The notes below the pieces were generated by a model, which had not been told where the DNA came from, did no database searches, and saw only the letters and a list, made by a program, of their open reading frames with translations. The position numbers and the translations under genes were made by a program. Of a stretch of 64,000 bases of DNA, positions 45,929-54,470 are shown piece after piece. How positions within the stretch are numbered: the stretch's first letter is position 1; the number at the start of each line of letters is the position of its first letter. The stretch is from an uncultured Alphaproteobacteria bacterium (GTDB taxonomy: Bacteria > Pseudomonadota > Alphaproteobacteria > Rhodobacterales > Rhodobacteraceae), in contig CACIJG010000004.1 in assembly GCA_902586885.1 (NCBI GenBank), forward strand, positions 1 through 64,000. The letters are read 5' to 3'.

Positions 45929-47125
45929 ATGGATTTGAATTTTACTGAACAGCAACAAGAATTTCAAAAAGAAGTTAGAGACTTTCTTGATGAAAACTTG
46001 GACACAAAAGTTTCAGAAAAAGTGAGAAACGGAATTTCGATAAGTAAAAGCGAATCTGAGGATTGGCACAAAAAACTGAATAATAAGGGCTGGCTTGCTG
46101 GTCCTTGGCCTGAGGAATTTGGAGGCCAAGACTGGGGAGTAGTAGAAAAATTTATTTTTGAGGAAGAGTGTGGAGCCTCAGGAGCCCCAAGAATTGTTCC
46201 TTTCGGTGTAGGCATGCTAGCTCCAGTATTAATGAAGTTTGGATCAGATGAACAAAGAAAACATTGGCTTCCAAGGATGTTAAATGGTGAGGATTGGTGG
46301 TGTCAGGGTTATTCAGAACCGGGCTCTGGTTCAGACTTGGCGTCCCTCAAAACTACTGCTGTAAAGGAAAACGATTATTATATAGTGAATGGTCAAAAAA
46401 CTTGGACAACATTTGCTCAACACGCAAATATGATATTTTGTCTAGTTAGAACATCCAATGAGGGAAAACCTCAGGAAGGTATCTCTTTTCTTTTGATGGA
46501 CATGAATTCTCCTGGAATTGAAGTTAGGCCTATAATAACTCTGGATGGCAGCCACGAAGTAAATGAAATATTTTTTTCTGATGTAAAAGTCCCTTTAGAA
46601 AATCTCGTTGGGGAGGAAAATAAAGGTTGGACTTACGCAAAGTATTTGCTTACACACGAAAGGACAGGAAACGCAAACGTTGCAATTTCAAAAAGAAAAA
46701 TTAAGAAATTGCGAAAGCTTGCTTCTGAGACAAAAAAGAATGGTACAGCGTTGGTTAATGACCCACTCTTTGCGTCTAGACTAGCTCAAATTGAGATTAA
46801 TCTACAAAACCTAGAGATAACAAACCTTAGAACTCTTTCCTCTGTTGAAAGTGGCGAAGCTCCTGGTGCGGAGAGTTCAATCATTAAGATACTAGGATCG
46901 GAGATTGAGCAAGATATAGATAATCTCACTAGAAAGTCATTAGGGAAGAGAGCTTTTATAAACGAACCAGATGCCTTCTCCGTGGGATATAATGGGCCTG
47001 AAATAGAACCTAAAGCAGCAGCAACAGCTTCAGGTAAGTATTTTAATCATAGGAAAAAGTCCATCTATGCTGGCTCTAATGAAATCCAGAAAAACATTAT
47101 TTCAAAAATGATGTTAAACCTATAA
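45929..47125 (+). CDS. Acyl-CoA dehydrogenase, large-subunit type
   Basis: 398-aa acyl-CoA dehydrogenase similar to the active subunit of heteromeric enzymes (FadE26/28 class). GYSEPGSGSDLASLKTTA is the FAD/substrate block, Glu244 in LTHERTGNAN is the likely base, and SIYAGSNEIQKNIISKMML ends the protein, with Gly-Ser in place of the usual catalytic Glu. AAGGAAAAAAAG precedes the ATG. The small-subunit-like gene follows 18 nt downstream, which supports an alpha2beta2 enzyme. Substrates of such pairs are often bulky side chains (steroid-like); that is inference. Confidence 0.9.
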   Translation: MDLNFTEQQQEFQKEVRDFLDENLDTKVSEKVRNGISISKSESEDWHKKLNNKGWLAGPWPEEFGGQDWGVVEKFIFEEECGASGAPRIVPFGVGMLAPVLMKFGSDEQRKHWLPRMLNGEDWWCQGYSEPGSGSDLASLKTTAVKENDYYIVNGQKTWTTFAQHANMIFCLVRTSNEGKPQEGISFLLMDMNSPGIEVRPIITLDGSHEVNEIFFSDVKVPLENLVGEENKGWTYAKYLLTHERTGNANVAISKRKIKKLRKLASETKKNGTALVNDPLFASRLAQIEINLQNLEITNLRTLSSVESGEAPGAESSIIKILGSEIEQDIDNLTRKSLGKRAFINEPDAFSVGYNGPEIEPKAAATASGKYFNHRKKSIYAGSNEIQKNIISKMMLNL

Positions 47126-47143
47126 TTAAGTTGGTAAAAAGTA

Positions 47144-48268
47144 ATGGATTTAAAACCAAGCCCAGAAAGACAAATTTTATTCGATACACTGACTAAGTAT
47201 TTCGAGAATGAATACAAAATTGCAGATAGAAATACCGCCGCCCATTCAGAACTTGGATATTCTAAAGAGGCATGGGAAAAAATGCGTGATCTAGGAATAT
47301 TAGAGTCTTTAATAGACCCTGAACTTAACGGATTCGGTGGAACTCCCTTAGACATTAGCGCAGTTTTTGAAGCGTTGGGAAGAGGATTGGTAGTAGAACC
47401 TTTTCTTGAAACAGGTCTTGTTTCAACTAAAATCCTTGGTAAAGGTAACGAGAACCAGAAAAAATTAGTGGCTGATCTCCTTGAGAACATTGCTCTTCCA
47501 ACATTTTGTCACTCAGAAAATGACACAGATTATAGAAAAAGCTATGTAAAAACTGAATTGGTTCCTGACAAAGAGGGAAATTTTCTAGTTACGGGTAAAA
47601 AGGTGATGATTAAAAATGCCTCTGGCGCAAGCCATCTAATAATTACGTGTAGGAGTAGTGGAGACTATGCTGATGAAAAAGGTATAACTATAGCTTGTAT
47701 TCCATCCAACAGATCTGGGATCGATATTAAAAGTTTTTCCAGTATTGATGGGGGAAGAGTTTCTGACATTCATCTAGAAAACGTTGCAGTTTTAAAGACT
47801 GAAATAATTGGTAATGATGGCAAAGGATTTGAGATAATTTCAGAGGCTATTGATTTTGGAATATTGGCAATTTGCTCAGAGGCCTTGGGTATTATGGAAA
47901 AAATAAAGGAACTTACCTTGGATTATCTAAAAACAAGAAAGCAGTTCGGTGTTCCCATAGGCAAATTCCAAGCTTTGCAACACAGGATGGCGCAGTTATT
48001 GGTAGAAATCGAACAAGCTCGCTCTGCGGTAGTAAACGCAACAATAAATTTCTTTGATAGCAATGAGCGGAGCAGTGTAATTTCGGCAGCCAAATTTTCA
48101 ATAGGGAAAATAGGAATGTTGGTTGCAGAAGAAAGTATCCAATTACATGGTGGTATGGGTATGACATGGGAATACGACCTGGGTCATTACGCAAAAAGAC
48201 TTGTTCTGATTGATCATGAATTTGGAGATGAAGATTTCCACCTTCAAAAATATATTGAGCTACAATAG
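47144..48268 (+). CDS. Acyl-CoA dehydrogenase, small-subunit type
   Basis: 374-aa acyl-CoA dehydrogenase-like protein. It keeps the FAD-binding RKQFGVPIGKFQALQHRMA and QLHGGMGMTWEYDLGHYAKR blocks, but the helix that carries the base in its partner has no matching Glu (FGILAICSEALG), as in the non-catalytic subunit of heterotetrameric enzymes. The acyl-binding loop is also degenerate. It most likely supplies part of the FAD site to the 45929 gene product. It lies between that gene and the tungstate permease, which starts 2 nt later. Confidence 0.87.
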   Translation: MDLKPSPERQILFDTLTKYFENEYKIADRNTAAHSELGYSKEAWEKMRDLGILESLIDPELNGFGGTPLDISAVFEALGRGLVVEPFLETGLVSTKILGKGNENQKKLVADLLENIALPTFCHSENDTDYRKSYVKTELVPDKEGNFLVTGKKVMIKNASGASHLIITCRSSGDYADEKGITIACIPSNRSGIDIKSFSSIDGGRVSDIHLENVAVLKTEIIGNDGKGFEIISEAIDFGILAICSEALGIMEKIKELTLDYLKTRKQFGVPIGKFQALQHRMAQLLVEIEQARSAVVNATINFFDSNERSSVISAAKFSIGKIGMLVAEESIQLHGGMGMTWEYDLGHYAKRLVLIDHEFGDEDFHLQKYIELQ

Positions 48269-48270
48269 CA

Positions 48271-48984
48271 GTGGGTCAAATCACTAATTCATTTTTAGAA
48301 GCCTTTAAACTTATTTTTTCATTTGATCCTGAATTGATAGAAATATTGTATTTATCTTTTGAGATTACGATAATTGCAGTGCTTATCTCAAGTTTCATTG
48401 GTATTCCTTTAGGAACAGTTTTAGCGTGTACGAGATTCTATTTTAGAAAAGCTATAATCTCGATTTTTTTTGCGTTAATGGGTTTACCGCCTGTTGTTGT
48501 CGGTTTGTTTGTTTATCTAATTTTTTCCAGATCCGGAACACTCGGTTGGATGGGTTTACTTTATTCTCCAACAGTTATGATTATTGCTCAGATTATTTTA
48601 ATTACACCAATCATATGCTGCCTGACGTTCCAGACTATAGAAAGTGTCCACTTGAAATATCGAGAATTCTTCCAATCCTTCCATATTGGAAGATTAAAGG
48701 CTGTTAAAGCCTATATAATAGACTCAAGATTTGAATTAATTACCGTTATCCTCGCTGGATTTGGTCGATCAATTTCTGAAGTTGGTGCAATCATTATAGT
48801 TGGTGGAAATATAGATCACCTCACCAGGGTGATGACGACTGCAATTGCATTAGAGACCTCAAAGGGAAATTTATCTTTGGCTATGGGGCTAGGCATAATT
48901 CTCTTGTTAGTTGCTGTTTTCGTAAATGTAGCCATGATATTTATTAAGAACAAATTTCTTAATCCTTCTAATCAGGATTTATGA
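48271..48984 (+). CDS. tupB: Tungstate-type ABC transporter permease
   Basis: 237-aa inner-membrane permease with about five helices. The ABC permease EAA-like region is FQSFHIGRLKAVKAYIID, followed by FGRSISEVGAIIIVGGNIDH, the conserved TupB/ModB-like loop. With the next two genes it makes a complete TupBCA importer for tungstate (or molybdate). The start is GTG. It starts 2 nt after an acyl-CoA dehydrogenase gene, so it may be carried on that transcript although the functions differ. Confidence 0.9.
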   Translation: MGQITNSFLEAFKLIFSFDPELIEILYLSFEITIIAVLISSFIGIPLGTVLACTRFYFRKAIISIFFALMGLPPVVVGLFVYLIFSRSGTLGWMGLLYSPTVMIIAQIILITPIICCLTFQTIESVHLKYREFFQSFHIGRLKAVKAYIIDSRFELITVILAGFGRSISEVGAIIIVGGNIDHLTRVMTTAIALETSKGNLSLAMGLGIILLLVAVFVNVAMIFIKNKFLNPSNQDL

Positions 48985-49691
48985 TGTTAAAAAAAAATCC
49001 GAATATAAACATTACTAATCTTTCCTATTCCATCAATGGCAAATCCCTGCTTAATAAAATAAGTTTAGATATATCAGGTAATGGAATAACCGTCATTCTT
49101 GGTGCCAACGGAGCTGGGAAAACTATTTTCCTTAAGTTGCTGTCTGGTTTGATAAATTCAGATAATGGAGAAATTAAAACAAATAGCAAAGATTTTTCTT
49201 TTCGCAATAGCGCTATGGTTTTTCAGGAGCCGATAATTTTAAGACGTTCAGTTCTTAGTAACATCCTTTTCGTCATAGAAAAAATTCAACCCCACCAAAA
49301 AATAATGGCTTCAGAATTAATGGATACACTTGGACTTTCTGGCAAGGATAACCAAAACGCTCAAACTTTATCGGCCGGAGAAAAGCAGCGTCTCTCGTTG
49401 GCTCGCGCACTTATTACCCAACCTAAGATTTTATTATTAGATGAGCCAACAGCCAATATAGAACCCACTTCAACCATTTTCATCGAAAAAGTTTTGAAAC
49501 GAAAGAGCTCAAGCGGAACTAAAATATTTTTTGTTACTCATGATATTAATCAAGCCAAAAGACTCGCAAATGACATCATTTATTTAGAGAATGGTCAAGT
49601 AAAGGAATACTCAAAAGGGTCTATTTTCTTTAAAAAGCCAACTACCCTAAGTGCTCAAAAATATATTTCAGGTATAATCAGTGATGGTTAA
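48981..49691 (+). CDS. tupC: Tungstate-type ABC transporter ATPase
   Basis: 236-aa ABC ATPase. Walker A is LGANGAGKTIF, the Q-loop is VFQEPIIL, the signature is LSAGEKQRLSLARAL, Walker B is ILLLDEPTANIEP, and the switch His is in FFVTHDINQAKRLA. It couples ATP hydrolysis to oxyanion uptake through TupB. ATG overlaps the tupB stop by 4 nt, and its own end overlaps tupA. Confidence 0.92.
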   Translation: MMLKKNPNINITNLSYSINGKSLLNKISLDISGNGITVILGANGAGKTIFLKLLSGLINSDNGEIKTNSKDFSFRNSAMVFQEPIILRRSVLSNILFVIEKIQPHQKIMASELMDTLGLSGKDNQNAQTLSAGEKQRLSLARALITQPKILLLDEPTANIEPTSTIFIEKVLKRKSSSGTKIFFVTHDINQAKRLANDIIYLENGQVKEYSKGSIFFKKPTTLSAQKYISGIISDG

Positions 49692-50490
49692 ACTCTTAAC
49701 TAATCTTTTGACTTTAATCGTAATTGCAATCGTTTACTTACCACCAACTTTTGCTAAGAGTATAATTGTCCAATCATCCACGTCTCTTAAAAACTCAGGT
49801 TTTTACCAACATGTAATACCAGTAATAAAAAATGAAATAGGAATCGATTTGCATGTGGTCGCAGTTGGTACTGGGCAGGCAATCAAAAATGCTCTTAATT
49901 GTGATGGGGACCTTCTTATTACCCATGCTAAAGAGGCGGAATTAGCTTTTCTAAAGACAGGATTTGGATTAAAAAGATTAGAATTGATGTATAGTCATTG
50001 GCTGATTATAGGACCAGAAGACACGGCAAATTCTTTAACTGTTAAAAATGATATTTCTGATGCTTTTTATTTAATATTTAGTAAAAAGCATAAATTTGTC
50101 TCTAGAGGCGACAACTCGGGAACTCATATGAGAGAAATTAAATTATGGAAAAAAGCAGGTTTAAATCCAAAAACATTCTCTACAAAATGGTACTTGGAAG
50201 TTGGTTCAGGTCAAGGAGCAACTCTCAACACTTCGATACAATTAGAGGCTTTCACTCTCACGGACTCTGCAACTTGGTTCTCTTTCCAGAACAAGGGTAA
50301 TGCGCAGATAGCATATAAAGATGAAAAAAACTTTAATGTCTATTCTCTTACAACAATTAATTCGAAAAAGTGCCCTAACATTAAACTAAACGAGTCTGAA
50401 GAGGTAGTTGATTTTCTAACCTCTAAAAGAGGTAAAGCATTAATCTCAAGCTTTTCTATAAATGGGGAATTAGTGTTTTTTCCTCTGTAA
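49684..50490 (+). CDS. tupA: Tungstate-binding periplasmic protein
   Basis: 268-aa binding protein with an N-terminal signal peptide (hydrophobic 5-20, likely cut after PTFA). Ligand-site motifs of TupA are VQSSTSLKNSGFYQHVIP, VVAVGTGQAIKNAL, GDLLITHAKEAE, MYSHWLIIGP and FVSRGDNSGTHMREIKLW. The TTS and RGD(D/N)SGTH loops bind the oxyanion in this family. The usual YNDF in the middle reads YSHW. GTG 49681 is an alternative start. In this window the most likely user of the metal is the CO-dehydrogenase-like molybdoenzyme at 62-64 kb (inference). Confidence 0.9.
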   Translation: MVKLLTNLLTLIVIAIVYLPPTFAKSIIVQSSTSLKNSGFYQHVIPVIKNEIGIDLHVVAVGTGQAIKNALNCDGDLLITHAKEAELAFLKTGFGLKRLELMYSHWLIIGPEDTANSLTVKNDISDAFYLIFSKKHKFVSRGDNSGTHMREIKLWKKAGLNPKTFSTKWYLEVGSGQGATLNTSIQLEAFTLTDSATWFSFQNKGNAQIAYKDEKNFNVYSLTTINSKKCPNIKLNESEEVVDFLTSKRGKALISSFSINGELVFFPL

Positions 50491-50506
50491 CCTTGAAAAG
50501 ACATTC

Positions 50507-51907
50507 TTAAATTGGGCTATTCCTGTGCAGACCCACCTTATCCTCTATCAATTTTGCAAAAGCAAGTAAACGATCTTCTTGCCTCGGTTTACCCAAAATC
50601 TGAATGCCTACGGGCAACCCACTATTGGAGAACCCGATGGGTAGAGATATTATAGGGCATGAGGTCAATGTTAAGGCAAATGTAATCGCAAACCAATCAA
50701 TATAAGTTTTACAAGGGATACCGTCGATCTCAGTAACAAATGGTGTCTTTATATCGAAAGGAAGGACTGAACACGTCGGACAAATTAAGAAATCATAATC
50801 TACAAAAAAATTAACCATTTTTCTGTAAAGATCTTGCCTAAAGTTCTCCGCTGAGATTATTTGTTCATTTGTAACCTCATAACCAACCTCTATATTTTTT
50901 ACAATGTCTATCAGAATTTCATCCCTTCTTGTTTTTAAAAGATCACCCATCATATAGGCTAATAATAAGCCTCTAAGAGTATGAAAAGAGTCAATCGCTC
51001 CAGAAAAATCTGGGATATCTGATCCTACCTCCACACCCAAAGTTTTTAAATGAGGTAAAACGTTTCTAACTGTAGATCTAACTTCTTGTTCCACGGGAAC
51101 GATGCCCAGATCTTCAGTAAATGCAACTCTAACTGGAAGTTGGATTTCATCTAAGGAATAAAAAAAAGACTGACAACTATGGTTAAAAGACAAAGGGTCT
51201 GTTTCACAAAACCCAGTGCCGGCATCAAGCATAAGAGCTATGTCCTTTACACATTTTGCAAGCGGTCCTTCTACCCAAAGAGGATCAAAACTGTGGTATC
51301 TAAGCCCTCTTGGAACCACGCCAACACTTGGTCTAAGACCAACAACATTGTTAAAGCTTGCAGGTGTCCTGAGGCTTCCTCCTAAGTCATTTCCTGTAGC
51401 CAACCATACCTGATTAGTTGCCAGAGCTGCGGAAGACCCACCCGAGGAGCCGCCAGCAATTTTCTCTAGATTGTATGGGTTTCGTGTAACGCCGTAAACG
51501 GGATTAAATGTATGTCCACCTGCCCATTCAGGAACATTAGATTTTGCTATTGGGATGGCTCCATTCTTTTCTAAGCGCTTAACAGTAGCATCAGATTTAG
51601 TTGGAATATTATTTGCAAAAATTTTTGAACCATAAGTAGTAGGAATACCTCCTACATCGTTGTAATCTTTCACAGCTATAGGCAACCCCATTAAACTTTT
51701 CTTGTTTTCCTTCTCCTTTTTAATATCGATTTTATCTGCTTTTTGTATTGCCTGATCATAAAAGGTTTTAGGCAAAGCGTTGACATTACTATCGACATCC
51801 TCATGTCTTTTCTGGGAAGCCTCAATTACTTCTTTAACACTTACTTCACCAGTCTTTAAAAGTTCGACTAATTCAAACGCAAATTTTTTGGTCAGGTCTT
51901 CGGTCAT
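50507..51907 (-). CDS. Amidase signature family hydrolase
   Basis: 466-aa amidase. The Ser-cisSer-Lys triad is visible: Lys80 in IAVKDYND, Ser154 in AGGSSGGSSAAL and the nucleophile Ser178 in NDLGGSLRTPA, with the same 24-residue spacing as GatA. It hydrolyses an unknown amide. It is not GatA: no GatB/GatC neighbours exist and the C-terminal half differs. It is flanked by the convergent tupA gene and the downstream end of the SDR gene, and is probably the last gene on that minus strand. Confidence 0.9.
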   Translation of the reverse strand: MTEDLTKKFAFELVELLKTGEVSVKEVIEASQKRHEDVDSNVNALPKTFYDQAIQKADKIDIKKEKENKKSLMGLPIAVKDYNDVGGIPTTYGSKIFANNIPTKSDATVKRLEKNGAIPIAKSNVPEWAGGHTFNPVYGVTRNPYNLEKIAGGSSGGSSAALATNQVWLATGNDLGGSLRTPASFNNVVGLRPSVGVVPRGLRYHSFDPLWVEGPLAKCVKDIALMLDAGTGFCETDPLSFNHSCQSFFYSLDEIQLPVRVAFTEDLGIVPVEQEVRSTVRNVLPHLKTLGVEVGSDIPDFSGAIDSFHTLRGLLLAYMMGDLLKTRRDEILIDIVKNIEVGYEVTNEQIISAENFRQDLYRKMVNFFVDYDFLICPTCSVLPFDIKTPFVTEIDGIPCKTYIDWFAITFALTLTSCPIISLPIGFSNSGLPVGIQILGKPRQEDRLLAFAKLIEDKVGLHRNSPI

Positions 51908-51930
51908 TTATGAATTCTCTTTAATTATTA

Positions 51931-52650
51931 CTACAAAAATTCTATTACTTTTTTTGTTTGTGATAAATTGATTTCGTCAAGTATCATTCCTTTTCTATCC
52001 TTAACTATAAAAGCAATTAATTTTGCAACGTCCGAAGGTTTTATTGCATTATCTTCGTTCTTTCCTGGCCTAAAGTTCTTATCATCAAAAAAACGTCCCC
52101 TGATCATACCTGGGTTCACAATTGTTACAGAGATATTATTTTTTGCAGTTTCATCTCTTATAGATTGGGCAAACCCCCTCAGCGCAAACTTTGATGCTGA
52201 ATAAACAGAGCCTTTTTTTGATCCCTTCAATCCAGCCTCTGATCCAATATAGACTAAACTTCCTTCATTGATGGATTTTAACTTTGGGACAAGTAACTTT
52301 GTTACAACTATAGCCGATAACAGATTTACATTTATTAATTTTTTAATTGTAGGAAGTGACATATTTTCAATATTATCGAATTCACCAATCCCCGCACAAT
52401 GAACCAAACCTGAGATTTCGAGGTTTTCCTTTAACAATCTGACAAATTCCTTTTCTGACTGGGTAACTTTTTCAAAATCAATTTTATAATGGATATATTT
52501 ATCACTTAAGCCTTTAAGACGTGATAATTTTCTACCAACGCCTATGACTCTAAATCCATCTTTCAGCAGCTTTCTGGAAACAGCTTCTCCTACCGATCCT
52601 GTGGATCCAATTACAATTAGAGTTTTTATTTTTTCCCAACCTTTCTTCAA
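51931..52650 (-). CDS. SDR family oxidoreductase
   Basis: 239-aa short-chain dehydrogenase with a typical Rossmann start VIGSTGSVGEAVSRKLL, NAG-like VHCAGIGEF, catalytic Ser137, Tyr150 and Lys154 (VYSASKFALRGFAQS), and a post-Lys IVNPGMIRG. It reduces or oxidises an unknown carbonyl with NAD(P). The TTG start overlaps the stop of the radical SAM gene as TTGA with no Shine-Dalgarno sequence, indicating coupling. It is the last gene of the four-gene operon. Confidence 0.87.
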   Translation of the reverse strand: MKKGWEKIKTLIVIGSTGSVGEAVSRKLLKDGFRVIGVGRKLSRLKGLSDKYIHYKIDFEKVTQSEKEFVRLLKENLEISGLVHCAGIGEFDNIENMSLPTIKKLINVNLLSAIVVTKLLVPKLKSINEGSLVYIGSEAGLKGSKKGSVYSASKFALRGFAQSIRDETAKNNISVTIVNPGMIRGRFFDDKNFRPGKNEDNAIKPSDVAKLIAFIVKDRKGMILDEINLSQTKKVIEFL

Positions 52651-53639
52651 CTGTAACAGTGAAAGACTTTATTCTCGTTACAATATTTGAGTAATTCGTT
52701 TTTACAAAATGTATTCATTTCGCTCTCTAAGTCTTTATCATATGAAACCAAATTTCCACCATTGATATCCAGACGCGAAAAAACTTCCTCCTGCCGGTGA
52801 TAACTAAAAATTTTGTTAAAATATGTCTTAGGAAACCTAAGAGATCCTAAAGAGACTGAATGAATACTTTCTTCTTTGATCTCCGAATAAATTTCTTTGA
52901 ACAAACTTTGATATTTTATTTTCCAATTATCAGAATAGATCAATGGATCAAATCTCAACCCGATTTTCCACCCCATGGCGCTCAACTTCTTCATAGCTGA
53001 TATTCTTAATGAAACGCTAGGAGCTTTTTTATCAAGTTTACCAGCTAGTTCTTCAGGCATTAAACTATAAGCAATAACGCAATTGGAAATTGGTTCTAAT
53101 TTCTCAAAGATACGAGTTTGCGCACTTTTGGTTCGTAGTTCTATTAATGCATTATCATGCCCTCTAAAGGTAGGAATAAAGTCATTAATAAAATTAGTGA
53201 CAGACTCCATAGCCACCGAGTCACAGTCGTATCCGGAAAAAAAGGTGATGCTTTCTCCCAAATTTCTTTCCATTACTCCTTTTATCTCCCTTTTAAAGTC
53301 CTCAAAATTTACAAATATTAGATAATTAGCAGACGAGTACATTCCCTGAAGGAAACAATAAGAGCAGTCATAAATACAATTATACATGTGGGAAAAATAG
53401 AAATTCTTCTGATCGCCAATACCAAATCCCTCAGGCGTTGGTAACACAAATCCTTTATGCTTTCTTGCTAAAATAAGGTTTGGTTTTATTTTTTGAACTC
53501 TGAAGTTTTGATTTTTTCTATTAAAAATTTCACCATATCTATCAATAGAAATTTTTCTAGCGTTTTTAAATTTTCGAAGTATCTGAATAGTTTTTGGGCT
53601 ATCGTTAATTTCTTTTTCAATGTAAATTGTGTCTATCAT
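52647..53639 (-). CDS. Spore-photoproduct-lyase-like radical SAM enzyme
   Basis: 330-aa radical SAM protein similar to SplB. The [4Fe-4S] motif CIYDCSYC has Cys88, Cys92 and Cys95 in the CxxxCxxC pattern. HMYNC, YCFLQGMYSSANYLIFVN and LRFDPLIY match the SPL family. A further Cys139 lies 44 residues after the third cluster Cys, near where SplB has its hydrogen-donor Cys. SPL repairs a thymine dimer in spores; this organism shows no sign of sporulation, so a different UV-lesion or modification chemistry is plausible. It abuts the nucleosidase gene and overlaps the SDR by 4 nt. Confidence 0.85.
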   Translation of the reverse strand: MIDTIYIEKEINDSPKTIQILRKFKNARKISIDRYGEIFNRKNQNFRVQKIKPNLILARKHKGFVLPTPEGFGIGDQKNFYFSHMYNCIYDCSYCFLQGMYSSANYLIFVNFEDFKREIKGVMERNLGESITFFSGYDCDSVAMESVTNFINDFIPTFRGHDNALIELRTKSAQTRIFEKLEPISNCVIAYSLMPEELAGKLDKKAPSVSLRISAMKKLSAMGWKIGLRFDPLIYSDNWKIKYQSLFKEIYSEIKEESIHSVSLGSLRFPKTYFNKIFSYHRQEEVFSRLDINGGNLVSYDKDLESEMNTFCKNELLKYCNENKVFHCYS

Positions 53640-54470
53640 TTAACTTCTATTTAGCTCTTCTTCCATAAACTTTATTATTCTTGATGACGTTTTTAGAACA
53701 GATATATTCTTTAGCAGATTTTTTGATGGTTTTCGAGCATGCCATTGATGTAGCAACTTTTTGAGGGTTACTCTTTGGCTAAAAGTAAATTTTCTTACCT
53801 TGCAAATATCTTCAAAGTTCTTTGGTAGCAAAATTTGATCTTTTAGATTTTTAGATATAGAAAACACCGTGGGTAACAATCGAAGTAATGTTGGTATTTT
53901 TGTTTCAATAAGCGTTGATATTTTATCTTTATGGATTTTGGATAAATCAGAACCAGGGCCATCAGAAACAATTTTTAAAATAAGTATTATTTCAATAGAA
54001 GAAAGTTTTGAGGTTACTTCAAAAAATGAAAATCCCTCCATATCATAAACACCGTCAGAACCAAACTCTCTCTCCGGACTATTTACTGTTATAAGTTCAC
54101 TTCTATTTTCAATTTTTAAATTTGGAATAGAATAAGGATAGAGGCTTTTACCAGAAATATTTGAAGTTACTTTATCAATAAAAACTAATTCTCCTAAATT
54201 AAATGTTTTGCTTCCAGCTATTCCAACATTAATCCAAATAGACGTCTTGTCAGCACTACTTGTTTCAAAAAGACATTTGGTTGCAGCAGCGATATTATTC
54301 TGCCCCAAACCAGAAACCGTTAGCCAATGCTCTCCTACCTCATCACTATAAATTGGAAAAGATAAATTTCTGGAAATCTTTATTAAACGCAGAGCACGAA
54401 TAATAGGGATTGCTTCTGGCATTAAAGCAATCACCCACCTAACAGAGTTTTTTCTATCTATCTTACTCAT
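53640..54470 (-). CDS. MTAN-like nucleoside phosphorylase/nucleosidase
   Basis: 276-aa PNP/UDP-phosphorylase superfamily protein. Residues match the MTA/SAH nucleosidase active site: Glu19 in ALMPEAIPII, Glu145 in YDMEGFSFF and Asp170 in IVSDGPG. GLGQNNIAAA and INVGIAGS are core motifs. After about residue 180 there is a helical C-terminal extension of about 95 residues not found in standard MTAN. It may cleave 5'-deoxyadenosine or another nucleoside; the neighbouring radical SAM enzyme would produce 5'-deoxyadenosine. Gene borders touch or overlap on both sides. Confidence 0.78.
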   Translation of the reverse strand: MSKIDRKNSVRWVIALMPEAIPIIRALRLIKISRNLSFPIYSDEVGEHWLTVSGLGQNNIAAATKCLFETSSADKTSIWINVGIAGSKTFNLGELVFIDKVTSNISGKSLYPYSIPNLKIENRSELITVNSPEREFGSDGVYDMEGFSFFEVTSKLSSIEIILILKIVSDGPGSDLSKIHKDKISTLIETKIPTLLRLLPTVFSISKNLKDQILLPKNFEDICKVRKFTFSQRVTLKKLLHQWHARKPSKNLLKNISVLKTSSRIIKFMEEELNRS

